In this document: positions 6,900 through 13,884 of the stretch, piece after piece
How the letters are laid out: each line of letters opens with the position of its first letter
Position numbering within the stretch: position 1 is the stretch's first letter
DNA from: Baffinella frigidus
Lineage: Eukaryota; Cryptophyceae; Cryptomonadales; Baffinellaceae
Reading direction: 5' to 3'
Assembly: GCA_026770585.1 (NCBI GenBank)
Contig: MU646372.1
Span: forward strand, 464,369-483,303
DNA: 18,935 bases
Position numbers and translations under genes: made by a program
Notes under the pieces: model-generated
What the model saw: the letters and a program-made list of their open reading frames with translations, nothing else
Database searches by the model: none
Told to the model about the DNA's origin: nothing

Positions 6900-7314
6900 C
6901 TTTCCGAATCCCGTGATGCCCTTGACCGAGGCGGTGAGAAGACTGAACGGTGGGTGGGCTGCAGATCAACTGCGTCTTCACGGCATAGCGCAGATTTCGC
7001 CTTTTGGGGGGATCTCACGAACTTCTTGACTTTTGGGGGGATCTAACGATCTTCTTTTGGGGATCTAACGAACTTGTCTGTTGGTGGACTGCAGATCAAG
7101 TGCGTGTTCACGGCATTGAACCTCCTCGCGGTAGTAACGGTAGTGACGAACTTGCCTCTGGGTAGAGCGCAGATCAACTGGGCGTTCACGGCATAGCGCA
7201 GATCTCGCGCCTTTTGGGGGGTATCTAACGAAGTTCTTTTGGGGATCTAACGAGCTTGTATCTCGGTGGGGTGCAGATCAACGCCGTGTTCACGGCATTG
7301 AACCTCCTCACGCC

Positions 7315-7474
7315 ATACAGCGAACTTCGAAGGGATTTTTGGCCCATTTTCGGCCGAGTTTATGTTACCTTATCCGTAGGAAACCCCCCCAAGTCCCTAC
7401 GGGTTGCCCACTGTAGGGTCCTAGGTCTTATCGCTTAGGTGTTATTCAAAACCCCTCCGAAGTCCGCTGTGTGG
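7315..7474 (+). mobile_element. MITE family F, copy 3
   Basis: Begins CATACAGCGAACTTCGAAGG, contains CTTATCCGTAGGAAAC and GGGTCCTAGGTCTTATCG, and ends CCGAAGTCCGCTGTGTGG. It is inserted just after the CTCCTCAC of the exon-like copy at 7277, splitting array I. Confidence 0.7.
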
Positions 7475-7515
7475 GTAGTCGGGATCTAACGAACTTGTCG
7501 CTCGGTGGGCTGCAG

Positions 7516-7578
7516 ATCAACTGCGTGTTCACGGCGTTGAACCTCCTCACGGTCGTCGCCAACGGCCAACCTACCAAG
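7516..7578 (+). pseudogene. Best copy of exon-like unit I
   Basis: Behind GGGCTGCAG, the 21-codon frame INCVFTALNLLTVVANGQPT ends in Lys before GTTCCTCC, a weak donor in phase 0. The other copies keep INCVFTA or INAVFTALNLLT but are broken. Hydrophobic, membrane type. The frame would follow on in phase from the exon at 5545-5643. An exon of an active gene is possible but unproven; a relic is more likely. Confidence 0.35.
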
Positions 7579-7591
7579 GTTCCTCCCCACC

Positions 7592-7690
7592 CCGTTAACC
7601 CCTAAACTCTAAACCCTTGAAACTAAAACCTAAGCCCTAAAACCTGAAACCTAGAATCTAAAACTCAAACCCCAAACCTCGAACCCTGAA
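7592..7690 (-). repeat. Degenerate telomere-like block, C-rich on plus
   Basis: Variants of CCCTAAA (for example CCCTAAAACCTGAAACC) in the orientation opposite to the telomere-like blocks beyond 13119. It sits at the join between exon-like arrays I and II. Confidence 0.75.
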
Positions 7691-8026
7691 CCCCGAATCT
7701 CGCCTACGACCAGCGTAAATAGCGTTGGCAGAGCAGGGTTCACGTGCTGGTCCTCCGTGTATCAACACCGGGTTCTCGCAGGACATCTGACACAACACAC
7801 TACATGTAACTATGCTCCTACGGCCAGCCGAAATGGCGTAACCCCCTGTGGACTCGGGTGAGAGCGCGGGGCGCATGAGCTGATCCTCCTACGGCCTGAA
7901 ACAACAGCGGTTTCTCAAAAAAAACTCATGCAACACACACTCACTATGCGCCTGCGGCAAAATGGCGTGTTTCCCTTGGACGCGGTTGGCAGAGCGACGT
8001 GTCCTGATCCTCTGCCATGTCCCTAG

Positions 8027-8088
8027 GAACAGCCGTCAAGGCTCAAAGAACAGCCGTTAAGGCTTCTAAAGATAGCCTTCAAGAGCCT
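8027..8088 (+). repeat. Three-copy minisatellite of about 22 bp
   Basis: GAACAGCCGTCAAGGCT, GAACAGCCGTTAAGGCT and GATAGCCTTCAAGAGCC follow one another inside array II. Confidence 0.75.
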
Positions 8089-8166
8089 TCGTGTCCTGAT
8101 CCTCCTTGCAACAATAGCGGTTTCTCCAAGAAAGTCTGGCAAAACACCCTTCCTGTGCGCCTACGA

Positions 8167-8198
8167 TGTGAGCCTCGGTCGGACAGGTGATGAGCCTC
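8167..8198 (+). repeat. 32-bp word, exact copy at 15912
   Basis: A 32-mer with GAGCCTC at both ends (starts TGTGAGCCTCGG) that recurs base for base at 15912-15943, 7.7 kb away. The flanks are unrelated, so it is probably a fragment of a dispersed element. Confidence 0.85.
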
Positions 8199-8367
8199 GT
8201 GGGCCGGCGCGGCCTCTCTCCTCCTAAGCGGGGTCTCATACGACGACCCTAAATGGCGTAACCCCCTGTGTGATCGGGTGGTAGAGCGGGGCGCATGTGC
8301 TGATCCTCCTACTTCCTGAAACAAAAGCGGTTTGTCGAAGAAACTCTGGAAAAATGACCTATGCGTC

Positions 8368-8557
8368 TACAAGGGTACCTCGGATATAAGAACACCCTTG
8401 CTCGTAGGTCGGTCGGTCGTTGTTTTCTTATATGAGTACCAGGCGGTTGACTAAATCTCGCGTGTCAACCCTCTGGTACTTAAATTAGGAAAACGCAGGG
8501 GTCGAATCCGTTCCGTTTTCTTCAGTTGCGTTTTCTTGTACACGAGGTACCCCTGTA
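8368..8557. mobile_element. Family D-related element, 190 bp, in array II
   Basis: Ends TACAAGGGTACCTCGG and CGAGGTACCCCTGTA resemble family D, with a different interior that includes a hairpin (TACCAG-GGTTGAC / GTCAACC-CTGGTA). It lies at the CTA-CG of an array unit; uninterrupted sibling units show the site with one TA, which supports TA duplication on insertion. Confidence 0.65.
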
Positions 8558-8592
8558 CGACGACCCTCAATGGCGTACACCACTGTAAAATT

Positions 8593-8628
8593 AAGGTCCG
8601 CAGATACCGGGTGTGGTGTGCGGACCTT
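8593..8628. repeat. Hairpin, 10-bp perfect stem
   Basis: AAGGTCCGCA and TGCGGACCTT enclose a 16-base loop; a partial echo (GAAGGTCCAC) follows at 8636. Role unknown. Confidence 0.7.
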
Positions 8629-8689
8629 GAATCATGAAGGTCCACATCTCAGTTTACGGTGTGTGGCCTTCTAGTGTGTGACCTTAACT

Positions 8690-8775
8690 TCGAGGAAGGG
8701 CTGTACTATGCGTAGCGCCCTATGGCGGTCCTAGAGGGGGGGGGGGCGGTTTCTTATGAGCGAGGTAACCCTGTA
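8690..8775 (+). mobile_element. Left-truncated family D MITE
   Basis: The right half only: a CCCTATGG-GGTCCTAG-like core, a G-run, then TTTCTTATGAGCGAGG to CCTGTA, again followed by CGACGACCCT as at 8557. A more decayed right end, also followed by CGACGACCCT, can be made out at about 8223-8240. Confidence 0.65.
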
Positions 8776-8937
8776 CGACGACCCTAACTGGCGTATCTCC
8801 CTTGGATGCGAGTAGCAGAGCGACGTGCGTGGCTTGATCCTCCTTGGAAAAAAAGCAGTGTCTCGAAGAAAATCTGGCACAACACACTACCACCTAGGCG
8901 CGTTCGACGACCCTAAATGGCGTATCCTCCTTCGCAG

Positions 8938-8982
8938 AGCGGCATCCATGTGCTGATCGTCCTCACAGCCGTGGTCAACACC
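8938..8982 (+). pseudogene. Exon-like unit II, broken copy
   Basis: Behind CCTCCTTCGCAG the frame reads SGIHVLIVLTAVVNT and then runs into a dispersed repeat. It is the same segment as at 9174 and 9454, which continue NGIAGFGG or DGIAGFGG. Confidence 0.45.
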
Positions 8983-8988
8983 AGATAC

Positions 8989-9136
8989 TTTCATATGTAG
9001 CATTCGTGTAGTAACTTGCATTGCCCTTGGAGCCACTGAAGCCCTGGTTAAGCCGGTCACGAGGTTGGAAACCCTATCCTGGTACAAAGTTTTACAACCC
9101 CACATGTAAATAGGCCCCTCTCGCATCCTCGAGTGG
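8989..9136 (-). repeat. Dispersed 150-bp element, copy 2
   Basis: Inverted relative to 5852-6002 and inserted in the exon-like copy that starts at 8938. On minus, the frame HSRMREGPIYMWGCKTLYQD is open but probably not a gene (see copy 1). Confidence 0.65.
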
Positions 9137-9173
9137 CTCAATGGATCAATGGCGTGTCCTCCTCCCTTCGCAG

Positions 9174-9258
9174 AGCGGGGTCCACGTGCTGATCTTCCTC
9201 ATGGCGGTGGTCGACGGCATCGCGGGCTTCGGCGGGGCCATGTCGTCGCACCCTTCGA
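9174..9258 (+). pseudogene. Exon-like unit II, well-kept copy a
   Basis: Behind CCTCCCTTCGCAG the frame reads SGVHVLIFLMAVVDGIAGFG, then GAMSSHPS, with GTGAAA as a possible phase-1 donor. This is a hydrophobic helix followed by a small-residue loop, typical of polytopic membrane proteins. It differs from copy b (9454) at four positions in about 78 bases, three of them silent, which hints at past protein-level constraint or recent duplication. Family not recognised. Confidence 0.45.
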
Positions 9259-9453
9259 GTGAAAAACTCATGCAAAACACACTTAACTCTGCGCCTATGG
9301 CCACGCTGAATGGCGTATTCCACTTGGACGCGGGTGGCAGCGCGTCGTGCGTGTCCTGGTCCTCCAAACAACAGCGGTTTCTCCAAGAAGATCTGGCAAA
9401 ACACACTGCATGTGCTCCCACGACGACCCTAAATGGCGTGTCCCCCTTCGCAG

Positions 9454-9530
9454 AGCGGCGTCCACGTGCTGATCTTCCTCATGGCGGTAGTCAACGGCAT
9501 CGCGGGCTTCGGCGGGGCCATGTCTTCGCA
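9454..9530 (+). pseudogene. Exon-like unit II, well-kept copy b
   Basis: Behind CCCCCTTCGCAG the frame reads SGVHVLIFLMAVVNGIAGFG, then GAMSSQPPPS, and continues Pro/Ala-rich to a stop near 9574. Acceptor and phase are as in copy a. It joins in phase with the donor at 5644 to give a continuous frame, but the 3.8 kb between is full of other copies and transposons. Confidence 0.45.
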
Positions 9531-9559
9531 GCCCCCTCCGAGCGCACCACCGGCGGCGT

Positions 9560-9690
9560 CCTCTTGGTGGTGATAGGCAGCCAGGATTTGTTTGGTGATG
9601 AGCAGCCAGGGATTCGCTAAGGGGTAACGTGACCAAATTTGCATCAGTTACCCCAAGCAGCCAGGAATTCGCCGACCGTCCGGAGGTACA
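9560..9690 (+). repeat. GCAGCCAGG short repeats and a word shared with 10055
   Basis: GCAGCCAGG followed by a GATT- or AATT-like word occurs three times (about 9577, 9603, 9657). ACGTGACCAAATTTGCATCA at 9627 recurs at about 10056. No gene seen. Confidence 0.6.
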
Positions 9691-9750
9691 GTCCTGTGTG
9701 GGATGACCGGAGTGACTTGACCCCAGAAACCGCGTGTCCACTCGGTAGAC

Positions 9751-9872
9751 TACAGGGATACCTCGCTGATAAGAAACCGCCCCCCCCCTAGGACCCTACA
9801 GTAGGACCATGCCTAGGGTCCTATGGTGGTCCTATGGGGGGGGCAGTTTCTTATGAGCGAGGTACCCCTGTA
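9751..9872 (+). mobile_element. MITE family D, copy 1
   Basis: 122 bp from TACAGGGATACCTCGC to GCGAGGTACCCCTGTA, nearly self-complementary: TAAGAAACCGCCCC mirrors a GGGGCAGTTTCTTA. The core holds CCTAGGACCCTACAGTAGG. TA at both ends fits a Tc1/mariner-type (Stowaway-like) target. Non-coding; transcripts would fold into a long hairpin. Confidence 0.85.
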
Positions 9873-10213
9873 CAGAGGATAAACAGGCAACGCCCTGGGG
9901 TCCTTCGGGGGCCTATGTGCTGAAGCCTAGGACCCCTTCGGACAACGTAAAGTACACGCACATGTATTGTCAGCAGAAGTTAGACCCCGTCTGCTTCTCA
10001 GCGCCAGTGAGAAGCCACTGTACGAGAGTTTCGTCACCCCCGGATTCCGGGGATGACGTGACCAAATTTGCATCAGAGAGGCCTTGAAGTTACTTGCCTC
10101 GTGGCTAGTTGACGTTTGAAGAAAGGTCCGTAGTCCACCGTGTGGTACATGGATATCCCGGCTATGGACGCCTGTGCCCCGACATCGGTCGGTGGCTGTG
10201 TTATTAAAATAAG
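9873..10213. other. Small hairpins, no gene
   Basis: Contains a CCTTCGG-rich inverted stretch (about 9897-9940) and a 25-bp near-perfect palindrome at about 10033-10057 centred on CCGGATTCCGG. The minus-strand ORF reaching into this stretch lacks the G/C-ending codon bias of the better exons and resembles no family I know. Confidence 0.4.
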
Positions 10214-10260
10214 GTGCTGAGTCTCCTCACCGCTGTGGTCAATGGCCTCGCGTGATTCGG
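10214..10260 (+). pseudogene. Decayed exon-like unit II
   Basis: The frame VLSLLTAVVNGLA ends in TGA, where the 9174 copy has Gly, then continues with Phe. It is clearly the same segment as VLIVLTAVVN and VLIFLMAVVNGIAGFG but without a recognisable acceptor. It extends the exon relics about 0.7 kb beyond the array. Confidence 0.45.
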
Positions 10261-10742
10261 CAAGTAGCCGAAACTCCGTTCGGGACCAGACAGAATGTGT
10301 CCCGCTTCTCAAGGCTTCCAACGTCGAAGATAAAGGTAGATATGCTATTTTGGCATGAGAAGAAGGCTTAAGATAGCATAAGTCAAGACAGATTCTGGTA
10401 TGTTCCCAGATTAAATCCTCCCACTCCTCCGCATCCTTCCCCAAACCACTGCCAAGGCGCCCTTCAGGTTATGAGGTGCGCGTTTGCTCTGAGGCTCTTT
10501 GGGGCGTACTTCTCGGGGGAAGTTGGCTACCTGGCTCTCGAGAGCTGGGTCGGCATCCACTAAAATATCGTTTGATCATGGGCGGCGGGTTCTCTGTTTC
10601 GTCTAGCTCGCTTTCCCTTCGCTTCGCTGCAGCTGCACTTGCTACATCTCCTCAGCCGTGCCCCATGGAAAGGAAGCATGGCTTTGGAAGCGGCCCGCCC
10701 CCGCTCCTCCTGCGCGTTGATGGTCAAATTCATAGGCTCCTA
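10261..10742. other. No recognised gene
   Basis: Mixed sequence. GGAAGGAAGCATGGCTTT-like bases near 10670 match the start of the 75-bp family G repeat. A plus-strand ORF (10476-10745) is compositionally unconvincing. Confidence 0.35.
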
Positions 10743-10885
10743 TAATTAGTTTTGTAAAGTAACTCGTTCCTGGTACAAATTATAAAATAAGACCTCGTTT
10801 AAAAAGGAATTGGAGCCCTTTTTAGTTTTAAGTGGAACTTATTTTATAATTTGTACCAGAACGAGTTGCGTTACAAAACTAATTA
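10743..10885. mobile_element. MITE family C, 47-bp inverted ends
   Basis: Left TAATTAGTTTTGTAAAG and right TTACAAAACTAATTA arms run inward through ACTCGTTC-TGGTACAAATT and ATAAAATAAG with few mismatches; the loop is about 48 bp. The inner arm equals the nested repeat word at 5222-5525. Confidence 0.8.
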
Positions 10886-10956
10886 CAGGTTGCGCCGCTA
10901 TTAAAATGGGAAGGCCTTCCAGCGCGCGCGCCGGGTGCCCTGATGTCATCCGGAAG

Positions 10957-11032
10957 GAAGCATGGTCTTCCTGCAGAGCCGCTTCCAGTGTCCGCCGAAG
11001 GTGGGAGTTAAAAGAACCCAAAGGACCTGAAG
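10957..11032 (+). repeat. Dispersed repeat G, copy 1
   Basis: Consensus from several copies: GAAGCATGGTCTTTCTGCAG, then CCAGTGTCCGCC-AAGG-GGGAG and a tail of AAAGGACCT-like words. The middle GTCCGCC / GGCGGAC-like bases can fold. Function and class unknown; a short SINE-like or hairpin element is possible. Confidence 0.65.
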
Positions 11033-11081
11033 ATCGACCTCGTCGCCTTCGAACCCAGGGTCAGGACAGTGGGGACAGGCC

Positions 11082-11204
11082 TACAGGGGTACCTCGCTCA
11101 TAAGAAACCGCCCCCCCCCCCTAGGACCACCCTAGGACCCTAGGCATGGTCCTACTGTAGGGTCCTAGGGGGGGGCGGTTTCTTATGAGCGAGGTACCCC
11201 TGTA
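11082..11204 (-). mobile_element. MITE family D, copy 2 (inverted)
   Basis: Ends as in copy 1 (TACAGGGGTACCTCGC, GCGAGGTACCCCTGTA), but the core is reversed (CTACTGTAGGGTCCTAGG on the right), so it lies in the opposite orientation. TA on both sides. Confidence 0.85.
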
Positions 11205-11238
11205 GCTCAGGGCGCTCCGGGATATGCAGCGCCCAGAC

Positions 11239-11380
11239 CTTATCCGGGGAAAACTGTTTTTCTTTCATTTGATGGCAACGAAAATTACTACACAATTCGT
11301 TCTTATTAGTAATATAAAAGAATCTGTGTAGTAATTTTGATTGCCATCAAATGAAAGAAAAATAGGTTTCCCCGGATAAG
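11239..11380. mobile_element. MITE family B, copy 2
   Basis: CTTATCCGGGGAAAAC at the left and TTTCCCCGGATAAG at the right, with arms through TTTCATTTGATGGCAA and AAAATTACTACACA. It lies between two family D elements. Confidence 0.85.
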
Positions 11381-11433
11381 ACCGTCTTGACAACCACCAC
11401 CCGTGGACCGCGGCGGTAGACGCCGAGAAGGCC

Positions 11434-11555
11434 TACAGGGGTACCTCGCTCATAAGAAATCGCCCCCCCCTAGGACCCTACAGTAGGGCTATGCCTAGGG
11501 CCCTATGGTGGTCCTAGGGGGGGGGGCGGTTTCTTATGAGCGAGGTACCCCTGTA
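11434..11555 (+). mobile_element. MITE family D, copy 3
   Basis: 122 bp, TA-flanked, same orientation as copy 1; core CCTAGGACCCTACAGTAGGG, long G-run before CGGTTTCTTATGAGCGAGG. Confidence 0.85.
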
Positions 11556-11799
11556 CGCGACCCACGTGGCCTATGTGACTTGCGGGCAATATCCCGTCAC
11601 GTACTGCAGCGTAAGATATCTTCACAGCCTGGAGCTCGTCGGGCTTTTTTTTTATTCCCGCGAGGGCGGATACGGCACTGCTAGGGGAGGGTGGCAGGGC
11701 AGGGCCGAGTGTGTGCCTCTTTTCTGACCAGGTACCCTTCATACAGACCCCGTCTGTGTGGACTCGCCAGTCGCCCCCAGCAGTGCCCGAACTGCAACC
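11556..11799. other. No recognised feature
   Basis: GC-rich unique-looking sequence with a T9 run at about 11646. ORFs here are shadows of the flanking MITE and GA tract. Confidence 0.35.
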
Positions 11800-11834
<35 letters not shown>

Positions 11835-11858
11835 AGGGAGAGAGAGAGAGAGAGAGGG
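11800..11858. repeat. (GA)n microsatellite
   Basis: GA dinucleotides with GGGAGA interruptions; gives Arg/Glu and Ser/Leu run translations only. Confidence 0.95.
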
Positions 11859-12085
11859 CACACGCCTCCCCGGCATCTAGCTGCCGTACTACAGAGGCAC
11901 ACGCTCCTGGGAACGATCGAGGCGGGGGGGGAGTGGGGTTTTATTAAATTGTCAAACCCACCGTGCCGAGCCAGAAGGCAAGGTGGGACGAGACGTACGG
12001 GCGCTGGCAGCCCGCGACCACCCCTACGGGAGGGGGAGGGGAGGGGAACGTCTCGCCCTTGAGCTAGGACGAGCTGACTGGATGC

Positions 12086-12180
12086 GATCCGAAGGGAAAC
12101 AGGGGGTTCCTGAGGATCTTTGCACGGAAGGGCGCGGTGTTCGCCTATCTCGGGAGAAATCAAAATCTCAAGGACCTAAA
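12086..12180 (+). repeat. Divergent repeat G-like segment, copy a
   Basis: CGATCCGAA, then TCGCCTATCTCGGGAGAAAT, CAAAATCT and AAGGACCTAAAG. The same order of words is found at 12897-12999, and the tail is that of family G. Confidence 0.5.
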
Positions 12181-12220
12181 GAACTACAGGAAAGGCCTGG
12201 CCGACGGGGGGGGGGCGAGC

Positions 12221-12284
12221 ACTCTGCAGAGCGCGCTCCTCCTCGAAGTCCTCGGCTTCGCGTGCTTGGGTGGTGCAAGCTCCA
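12221..12284 (+). pseudogene. Gene scrap, possibly PTPLA/HACD-like
   Basis: The frame reads TLQSALLLEVLGFACLG, and after a one-base shift VVQAP. The 3-hydroxyacyl-CoA dehydratase (PTPLA/HACD) family has a conserved Q-x-x-A-x-L-E-x-x-H-x-x-x-G-(L/I)-V segment; here Q, A, L, E and G fit but the His is replaced. The piece is short, lies behind a G-run and is followed at once by a family G repeat, so it is at best a relic. The match is from memory of the motif and needs a search. Confidence 0.2.
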
Positions 12285-12348
12285 AAATTAGCTCCCACCA
12301 TAGGCGGTCACTTATCCTCCAGGTTGGCTCTGCTTTTTCTCAAGCATC
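12276..12348 (-). repeat. Dispersed repeat G, copy 2 (inverted)
   Basis: Minus-strand copy: AGCTCCCACCATAGGCGG, then CCAGGTTGGCTCTGCTTTTT and CAAGCATC on plus. It forms a tandem pair with the next copy. Confidence 0.55.
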
Positions 12349-12369
12349 AACCCTCCTGCTGAAGGAACT

Positions 12370-12446
12370 ACAGCTTCTTCGAGCGCCCGCTATAGGCGGA
12401 CACTTGAAGTGGTTCTGCGGGATGACCCTGCTTTATCGCAAGCATC
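12370..12446 (-). repeat. Dispersed repeat G, copy 3 (inverted)
   Basis: Plus strand reads TTCTTCGAGCGCCCGCTATA, GGCGGACACTTGAAG, TGGTTCTGC and GCAAGCATC, the complement of the family G consensus. Confidence 0.6.
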
Positions 12447-12896
12447 CCTCCACCCCATTCTCAGTGTTGGCCTGAGGAGATCGGTTGTGGTTCAGTTGTC
12501 GCGAGGCGGCGCAGGCGGAAATCCGTTCGCCCTGTCTGCGACGACAAAGGAAATGAACACCACCTGGGCAACGAAGAAGGTCACGAAGGCAAGAACTACG
12601 AGCTGCATTCCAAAAGGTTTGGTGGAGTTTGAGTTGAAATGTGCCTGGCAAAGGTTTTTGTTGAGGATTTGACAATCAACTTTTTTTTAGCCTAAAACTG
12701 AAAATCGACTTAAGGACCTAAAGGACCTAATCCCCACAATCGACTTTTAAAACGTTCGTGCTGTATGACGTAGCCTCATTAAGGCTGACTTGGGTTCGGT
12801 GCGTGCGCGAGTAAGATATCCTCTGGATCAACTCAAACACCCCAACAGAGCCACCCTGTATCCCCTCTTCACGAGCCTCTTCACTGGAGAGCGAAA
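12447..12896. other. No recognised gene
   Basis: Contains AAGGACCTAAAGGACCTAA at about 12712, the family G tail without its body. Short ORFs on both strands lack support. A 12790-12984 plus frame (HPNRATLYPLFTSLFTGERN) is open but short and runs into a repeat. Confidence 0.3.
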
Positions 12897-12999
12897 CGCG
12901 ATCCGAAAGCAAAATGCTTTCTTTGCAGATCCCTTCTACGGAACGGCGTGTCGTTGGCATATGTTGGGAGAAATCAAAACCTAAAGGACCTAAAGGACG
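12897..12999 (+). repeat. Divergent repeat G-like segment, copy b
   Basis: CGATCCGAAAGCAAAATGCT, TGTTGGGAGAAATCAAAACC, TAAAGGACCTAAAGGACG. Parallels 12086-12180. Confidence 0.5.
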
Positions 13000-13118
13000 T
13001 TCTATCTCTCCTACTGGCGTACAGCGGTCGTGTTTGTCAATTTATAACACCTTGTTTTCCCCCCGTTCATTAAAGCTCCAAACGAAAATAAGTTCAGGGT
13101 ATATGTACATAGGTCCTA

Positions 13119-13228
13119 TAGGGTTTAGGGGTTAGGGGTTAGGTTTGAGGGTTTGGGGTTTAGGGTTTGGGGTTGAGGGTTGAGGTTTTTGGGTTTAGGA
13201 ATTAGGGTTTAGGGTTCAAGGTTTAGGG
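13119..13228 (+). repeat. Degenerate telomere-like block 1 (TTTAGGG on plus)
   Basis: Variants GTTTAGGG, GTTAGGG, GTTTGGG and GTTGAGG. It ends abruptly at the inverted-repeat element starting at 13229. Confidence 0.85.
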
Positions 13229-13505
13229 TCTGCGTAGCGTGGCCGACGAGAACTTTTTTCACAAAAACATGGTAATCATCGACAGCCTCTCGAAACTGGC
13301 TGGCGAACGCGTCCGTTTTTCAGTTTTGCAATAACAAACTGGCCCAAACCAACAAACTGGCCTAAACTTAACCAACACACTGGCCCAAACTTATCCAACA
13401 AACTGGCTCAACTGCCAGATTGTTGGTGAAAAAAACTGAATGCTAGTGCTTAAAAACTGATTTGTAGCCTTGGCTGATTTGCTGATTTCCGTCGGCCACA
13501 CTAGG
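13229..13505. mobile_element. Inverted-end element inside telomere-like DNA
   Basis: GTAGCGTGGCCGACG at the left mirrors GTCGGCCACACTA at the right; the 270-bp interior is AT-richer and holds a four-copy minisatellite. It splits the telomere-like tract cleanly. Transposon nature inferred. Confidence 0.55.
13333..13411 (+). repeat. Four-copy 18-23-bp minisatellite
   Basis: AACAAACTGGCCCAAAC-type units begin at 13333, 13351, 13374 and 13397; the last two full units add TTA-CC. A similar phrase (CTTATCCAACAAACTGATG) occurs at about 15478. Confidence 0.8.
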
Positions 13506-13800
13506 TTGAGGGTTCAGGGTTTAGGGTTCAGGGTTTAGGGTTTGGGGTTTGAGAGAGGGTTGGAGGTTTGGAGTTCAGGATCTGGGGTTGGGGTCTTGGG
13601 TTTGGATGTTTGGGTATTGAGGTTCGGGGTTTGGGGTATGGGGTTTGGCGTGTGGGGTATGGGGTATGGGATTTGGGGGTTGGGGGTTGGAGGTTGGGGG
13701 TTGGGGTTTGGGTTCTGAGGTTTGGGGGTTGAGGTTGAGATTAGGTTCTAGGGTTGAGGTTGGATGGTTCAGGGTTTAGGGTTTAAGGTTTAGGGTTTAG
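13504..13800 (+). repeat. Degenerate telomere-like block 2
   Basis: Shifts from TTTAGGG and TTCAGGG to a strongly drifted GGGGTTTGGGG / GGGTATGGGG form and back. No genes. Confidence 0.85.
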
Positions 13801-13810
13801 GAATAATGTT

Positions 13811-13884
13811 TTCATGGCCTTTCTGCAGAAATAGATTCAGTGTCCGCCCAAGGTAGGAGTTTAAAAACTTTGAACGACCTAACG
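13811..13884 (+). repeat. Dispersed repeat G, copy 4
   Basis: TTCATGGCCTTTCTGCAGAA, CAGTGTCCGCCCAAGG, then GACCTAACGG. It lies between two telomere-like blocks. Confidence 0.65.

Larger units (their letters stand above)
6549..7578 (+). repeat. Array of exon-like unit I (about seven degenerate copies)
   Basis: The repeating phrase is ATCTAACGAACTT, a short spacer, TGCAG, then ATCAACTGCGTGTTCACGGC and in longer copies TTGAACCTCCTCAC. Copies of the exon-like part start at 6624, 6730, 6965, 7095, 7173, 7277 and 7516. Three (6624, 6965, 7173) stop at TAG after eight codons; 6730 and 7277 are cut by transposons. Spacing is irregular because of partial duplications and insertions (6746-6899, 7315-7474). 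Confidence 0.65.
7695..9530 (+). repeat. Array of exon-like unit II (about ten copies, roughly 125 bp)
   Basis: Unit: CCTACGACGACCCTAAATGG, CGT, a C-rich tract, CAG, AGCGGCGT-CACGTGCTGATC-TCCTC, then AACAACAGCGGTTTCTCC, GAAAATCTGGCAAAACACAC. AATGGCGT-like anchors lie near 7831, 7961, 8251, 8568, 8786, 8912, 9147, 9308 and 9431, plus a weak one near 7715. Spacings near 123-130 bp recur; larger gaps are partly explained by insertions (a 190-bp element leaves 127 bp). The C-rich tract plus CAG looks like a splice acceptor. Only 9174 and 9454 carry an extended open exon. Confidence 0.7.

Noticed and set aside
6549-9530. CRISPR-like array
   Set aside because: Units are long, irregular and contain exon-like and intron-like parts; there are no short identical repeats with unique spacers, and the setting is eukaryotic.
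9295-9741. 148-aa minus-strand ORF across array II
   Set aside because: It is the shadow of the exon-like units on plus, whose frame repeats with silent changes.
10073-10444. 123-aa minus-strand ORF
   Set aside because: Codon use lacks the G/C-ending bias of the better exons, it overlaps the exon relic at 10214 on the other strand, and it resembles no family.
11681-12163. 160-aa minus-strand ORF with Ser-Leu run
   Set aside because: Its length comes from the GA microsatellite read as SLSLSL; the flanks show no domain.
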